Shown: positions 59,904-64,000 of the stretch, one piece after another
Numbering within the stretch: position 1 is the stretch's first letter
Layout: every line of letters begins with the position of its first letter
Assembly (NCBI GenBank): GCA_021234155.1
Contig: JAJEKV010000057.1
Location: forward strand, 6,541,821-6,605,820
Direction of reading: 5' to 3'
Length of the DNA: 64,000 nucleotides
Source: Isoetes taiwanensis
Lineage: Eukaryota > Streptophyta > Lycopodiopsida > Isoetales > Isoetaceae
Program-made: the position numbers and the translations under genes
The notes under the pieces: generated by a model
Databases searched by the model: none
The model's input: the letters and a program-made list of their open reading frames with translations, nothing else
What the model was told of the DNA's origin: nothing

Positions 59904-62854
59904 CTCCCCCCCACCAAACGACACTCAGCCTGAAGAAAAGGAGGAAGTGCTTCCGAGGGCGGGAAACCAGATAAGTCTGGAAAGTGATCCTCACGGGAAT
60001 GAGGACGGGCGCCATTATGGTAATGGGCAATGAGGTCCCCGGCGGTTTGAAGAGCCGAGTATTAAGGCCAAGGGCAGGATCTGCATCAATGAGGAAGTGA
60101 GAGCGCACCATGTCTTCCAGGGCAGCATGGGCGTCTGAAGGAACAATGGCACTCCATGAGAAGGCAAACTGAAGACCCGGGCACCGACGCCGCATTCGGG
60201 TTGTAGTAAAAAATTGGACGCTGCCGATTTAAAGAGCTTACCAGGATGCATCTGAGGGCAGCACAGAAACTAGCTTGACGGTGTACTGAAGGGTCTGGTG
60301 AGGTGGCGGCATTCTGCAAGAAGGTATCAAGGCCATGAAGAGCATCAGCAGGCCGTTGCCAACCACGCTTATTAGCAATATAGAGCCAATTCTCAGTAGT
60401 GTCCAAGGTGGCATTATCCTCCCAATCTGAGCGTCGGACAAATCGGGGATCCCACCGGAGATCCGTCGAGATCTGAGGCGGAGTCGACCCAGCGTGGCCA
60501 TCCATGACCTTCGTCCAAAAGGGAAGACGCCCGGTAAGAGAGGAACCGTGGGGGAGGGACTCCTAAGGAAGCGTATGGAGAGGGAAGCATGCCCGCGTGG
60601 AGTTCGCGCAGCCATGTCCCTGAATGCTCGAACAAGATTCTGATCAAGAGCACGACACCAATGGTCCCACTCTGACGTAGAGAGTAATTGATAAACAGGA
60701 GGATTTACCCAACCCGTGGGGATGGTCTTGCTTTCCAGAAGGCCACGCAGTTGATTGTAGCCTCCCAAGTCGCGATATAAATTTGGGCAAACTCAAGATC
60801 GCCGGGATCGCCAAATTTTTGTCTACCTGTTCAATGTTTCAGCCGCCACAGAGGTAAGTCCGAGCAAGTTCGTGCATGTACTCGCTCAAAAGGCTGAGAC
60901 GGATCAGATCCTTGAAATATTGGTTGGTTGATGATAACAACCAAGCGACATTGAGTTGCCTCGAAAAACACAAGGGGCCTCATCTCGAATTTATCATGGA
61001 GATCCGCCGGTAGAAGTCATGAAAACATAAGCCATTGGCTGAACAACACGGAAATGACCAAGTCGGGATCTTCGATTGAGCTGATCAAAGACTAAGAGGG
61101 CACAAAATAAACCCTTGTCTTCTACGTAAAGATCCGCCAGATCTCGAAGGAAATCCGCGACTTTGAGTGGTCATTGATGAACATTGCCATTGGTCGCGCA
61201 CCACTTCAAAAAGGAAAAGGTGCCGCCGGGCCACCACATAGTCAAGATAGCTGGAAGGAGTAGAGAAGTCCACGAGAATGTTGGTAGCAATGTCAATATA
61301 GCCCTCCCCGTTTGTTTTGGGCTTCTTCAAACAGATTGAACAGACTTCTTCGGGGTTGATGTTCAAGGTCACGGATCCGTTCTCCTTTTCTAAGAGAAGA
61401 CGGACTGATCACGGACCCGTTTAATAGGAAGCGTGGCATGTGAAGAAGATTGCCCAGAGTATTGAGACGGCGTGGCAATCTCCGTCATCGATGACCTTCG
61501 TTTCGAGCCTCCCAAAGCTGATCCGGATGGACGTTAGGCGATTGGTCACCGAGCCGAGGGAGGTGAGTCTAGCATCACGCTCGGTAAAGGTCATGAACTT
61601 GAGTGCGGTAATTTTGAGAAAGCTCCGCGGTACAAGGTGTCTAGCTTAGCAATGTCTTTCTCCTTGTCACCCGTGAGGGTGTCCTTTGTCTTGTTTTGCT
61701 CCAACAAGTCCCGAATGGTGGTTTGGAGCTGAACCTTCTGATGATCTTCAAAGCGGGCTGGTCCGATCCTCGAGCATTTTGAGATCCACACGGGCCTCGT
61801 AATAGAGCCGCGTGCTTTTCTTGAAGTTGTGCCTCTAAAGTTTGCACTTGTGCAATGGCAGCGTGAAGGTCTCTTTGAACTGCATCTGAAGCCTCCAGGG
61901 ACGCCTGAACACCATTCATGAGAGCGCCCCGTGAAGCTTGTAATCGCGCGGGCAGCCTTGAACATCCCGCCGGAATTGGTATAGAAGCTGGCGAGGATTT
62001 GGAGGGGCTGGGCCCTGTTGCGGCCTTGTCTGAGATTGTTGGGAGACATGACGGGAAGTGGAAGGCGAGGCTTCAATGGAGGAGGAGGAGACAAAGGATT
62101 ACGCGTGGTCCGGTTTTGAACATGACCGAAGGGAAGTCCGGGCGTGAAGGTACGTTCTGTTGATTTTAACGCCGGAATGCGAGACCGAAAGCGTGAACAG
62201 AAGATAATGACGGATGAGTGCCTGAAGATGGCCACCCACCGAGGCTTCATGTCCGGAGGGAGGGGGGTAGCCCATGCGGTCGACTTCATGAAGGAGACGG
62301 TAGAATAATATCTGGGGCCAATCAATATGGAGATTGGAGCGGATGGCAGTGATGACCATATTATAGAATGGCTTATTGATATGGGTGTTCTTGATAGAAT
62401 ACCCAAGCAATTTGGCGCCACGTAAACTTCACAAAAGTATCATGCGACTTAGGCAATATTTGTGAGGCGATCTTTGGTTGGCTTGATAAGCGTGAGCACC
62501 GAATCGAAAGTGGCGCCCATGTCCCGTAAGCAGCCCAAGATACGAAGGTTTTTGCAAGGGAATATGGAATACCTCAGAAATCAAAGGTTGTGTGAGCAAA
62601 ATGGTGGTGCCATCGACCACCGTAGCAAATCCTTCCGGGCTGTTGACGATGTGAGCGATAAACTGCTTCAATTGCTCGGTTTTGGGGCCGGAGCTCCATT
62701 CTTAAGAGAATTAAAGCTTGTGGCATTCAGCTACTTCCCGACTCAGACCAACAAGGGCCTCGCGAAAAGTGGGCGTCGAGAAAGATACAGACTCGAAAAG
62801 AGTCGCATCCCTTGGAGCAGAAGCTTGAAGTGTAGAAAACTTGGGTGCAGCCAT
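59727..62854 (-). pseudogene. Element F env-position extra ORF, reading into the LTR
   Basis: Start at ATG 62854 (MAAPKFSTLQ). Blocks match element C: QFIAHIVNSPEGFATVVDGTT (first 20 visible near 62660), YSIKNTHINKPFY, IDWPQILFYRLLHEVDR, a coiled coil around 61900-61650, SSYLDYVVARRHLFL (61280), and GGYNQLRGLLESKTIPTGW (60768). Beyond the point where C is truncated it adds VYQLLSTSEWDHWCRAL, a WLYIANKRGW part and FSWSAIVPSDAHAALEDMV (60170). The last frame crosses the polypurine tract, enters U3 and ends near 59727 with SSKAQQKTKQ and the basic KRRRSDK, a possible nuclear signal. More than ten frame changes. Role unknown. Confidence 0.65.
59904..59915 (-). other. Element F polypurine tract
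   Basis: Minus-strand GGTGGGGGGGAG directly before the LTR start TGTTAGTCC. It also codes for part of the extra ORF (Val-Gly-Gly). Confidence 0.85.
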
Positions 62855-63310
62855 GGCGAAGAGCCGCCGTAATGTAAGAACCGGCCCGAGAAGGCGGAGA
62901 GAGGAAACGTAAGACAAAGGCGCAGATAGACGAAAAGGTTTTAGGGCGCAAGTGTAGGTGAAGGGGCATGATGAGGGCGAACCTTCAACCGTTGATGATG
63001 CCGTGGCGACGGTCTGCATGGCGCAGGCTTAATTGAGAGGTAAAATTTTGGCTAAGTCCCCAATCGGTAAAGGGAGAAGCAATGAACGGTGGCGATGAGA
63101 CGTAAGGGAATGATCTGATGTGACAGATGGCAAAAGGACGTCTATTAATGTTTGACGGGCGTGAAAAGAAGGAACGACATTTAATGCTGACAACTCGAAG
63201 TGGGATATCATTAAAACGAAGGTGTCAGAAGGTACCATGGCTAGATATGCGGCGGGAGAAAAGATTCCCCATTTAGTAACAACCTTGCATTTCAACCACG
63301 TTGGCGAAAT
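62855..63310. other. Element F spacer between extra ORF and antisense gene
   Basis: Counterpart of 3547-4000 in element C; no ORF supported. Confidence 0.5.
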
Positions 63311-63311
63311 T

Positions 63312-63360
63312 TCTGATTGGGCCACATCGACAGGGAGGTCCTCGGTTGGCTATATAAGAC
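63312..63360 (+). promoter_or_regulatory. Promoter of the antisense gene in element F
   Basis: ATTGG box near 63316 and TATATAAGACGA at 63351-63362, 37 bp before the ATG at 63387. Same boxes as at 4008-4050. Confidence 0.7.
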
Positions 63361-63386
63361 GAACAAGGGCTTAAGCCGAGACACCG

Positions 63387-63645
63387 ATGGCGCCAAGATG
63401 TTCTATTGGACTGCACGATAAGTGCACTATGCCTTCAAACTGCCTGGAGTGGATTACCTGCAAGATGGATTGCTTGGATCTCGGCGGTGCCACAACCGCA
63501 TTGCTATGGGACGGTGGTGTGCCGGATGGTCGAGCATCCCGATCCCCTGACTAATGGGATGGAGGTGGTGATTCACCTGCGCTGGGATCCGGAGCAGAAT
63601 TACTACCACATCCTGCGTATCACCTCTGCTCCGAACCCGGAGTAG
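63387..63645 (+). pseudogene. Antisense small Cys-rich gene of element F, one frameshift
   Basis: From ATG 63387 (MAPRCSIGLHDKCTMPSNC) through LEWITCKMDC, then a one-base shift near 63480-63530 moves into the frame carrying VEHPDP, MEVVIHLRWDPE and LRITSAPNPE, ending TAG 63645. The homologue in element C is intact (4089-4328). Shared Cys, Trp and EHPDP/LRITSAP blocks define the family. The N-terminus is seven residues longer than in C. Confidence 0.65.
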
Positions 63646-63649
63646 AGGG

Positions 63650-64000
63650 TGTTTGGGGTCTGGGTTCGGGAACTCCTGCAAGACAGCCCTCTGTGAGGAC
63701 CCTTGGATCTAACAGGAGAATCCGGGGACTATGTCACGCGGGATTTGCAAGAAAACAAAGGAGAGGGAAAAGAAAACAAAGAACAATGAGACAACAATGA
63801 TAAGCTTCCTTGATATCAATGATGATGATACATGAGCTCTCGCAACCAAGAGAAAACTGAAGTGAGACAAGACTCAAAACTCATCTAAAAATCATATGCT
63901 AGCTCTACTCATATATATAGTACAATGGCCTTTGGCCCAATATAGACACTCGATCGATCTCGGTGTTGGACTCACGAAAAGGAGGCCTGATTTGGTGGAA
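63650..64000 (-). repeat. Element F 5' LTR, cut by the window edge
   Basis: First 351 bp, starting TGTTTGGGG, of the same LTR as 59314-59903. Confidence 0.9.

Larger units (their letters stand above)
59314..64000 (-). mobile_element. Element F: LTR-bounded relative of element C without gag and pol
   Basis: 3' LTR 59314-59903, polypurine tract 59904-59915, the env-position extra ORF (62854 down to 59727), the antisense small gene (63387-63645) and the start of the 5' LTR (63650 to the edge). The LTRs are alike (roughly 96-97% over the visible 350 bp by eye). Gag, pol and a recognisable PBS are missing: the 5' LTR touches the end of the antisense gene. Inserted in element G after cgtac (59309-59313). 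Confidence 0.85.

Overview
The window is a TE-saturated stretch of a land-plant nuclear genome. Evidence for a plant: spliced genes with GT-AG introns, Ty3/gypsy, Ty1/copia, L1, hAT and other TIR elements of plant type, and a trihelix-type DNA-binding fragment. Short introns in the helicase gene and a DUF7869-type pseudogene hint at a fern, lycophyte or bryophyte rather than a flowering plant, but I cannot fix the species. No CRISPR arrays, rRNA or tRNA genes were seen.

Layout. 1-296: 5' end of a host gene on the minus strand. 816-1330: broken trihelix-like gene. 1331-24263: element C, a Tat/Athila-like Ty3 retrotransposon on the minus strand (5' LTR 23658-24263, tRNA-Asp-type PBS, gag, protease, RT, RNase H, integrase, an antisense small ORF, then a sense coiled-coil ORF). 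It is split between nucleocapsid and protease by element D (8806-21993), a chromovirus with two LTRs, a near-perfect 5-bp target duplication, a chromodomain and two extra ORFs upstream of gag. 24264-27110: a DUF7869-type pseudogene. 29503-32597: an intact 11-exon DDX52/ROK1-type RNA helicase gene lying between perfect 63-bp inverted repeats. 35178-36445: a solo or fragmentary LTR of the D family. 38240-39400: a copia remnant. From 39530: element E, a second D-like chromovirus (LTR, initiator-Met PBS, two extra ORFs, gag). It was broken in turn by a TTAA-flanked TIR element (40683-43018), a 517-bp hAT MITE (45261-45777), a full-length L1 LINE (45961-52820) and a copia element G (55196-59313). 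G is itself cut by element F (59314 to beyond the window), an LTR-bounded relative of C without gag or pol.

Most interesting result. Both chromoviruses, D and E, carry an extra ORF upstream of gag whose C-terminal end is recognisably a histone H3 core (LREIR/LVREI helix, FxTDxRF loop, [10 protein letters not shown] helix, AKRVT strand). In E the H3 part is in the same frame as a novel N-terminal domain and a charged coiled coil, and removing the hAT insertion restores the frame exactly. In D the two extra ORFs are each preceded by a pair of about 65-nt hairpins with a shared design. I know of no described LTR retrotransposon family with a fused histone H3; this is the best candidate for a new system here.

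Second system. Elements C and F share a small Cys-rich protein gene on the antisense strand, with its own ATTGG box and TATA box, positioned between pol and the env-position ORF. Codon differences between the copies in conserved blocks are mostly at third positions, which suggests selection on the protein. In F the sense coiled-coil ORF reads through the polypurine tract and ends inside the LTR with a basic tail.

Caution: many of the transposon ORFs carry frameshifts, and the two D LTRs differ by dense small indels, so some breaks may be consensus errors rather than biology.
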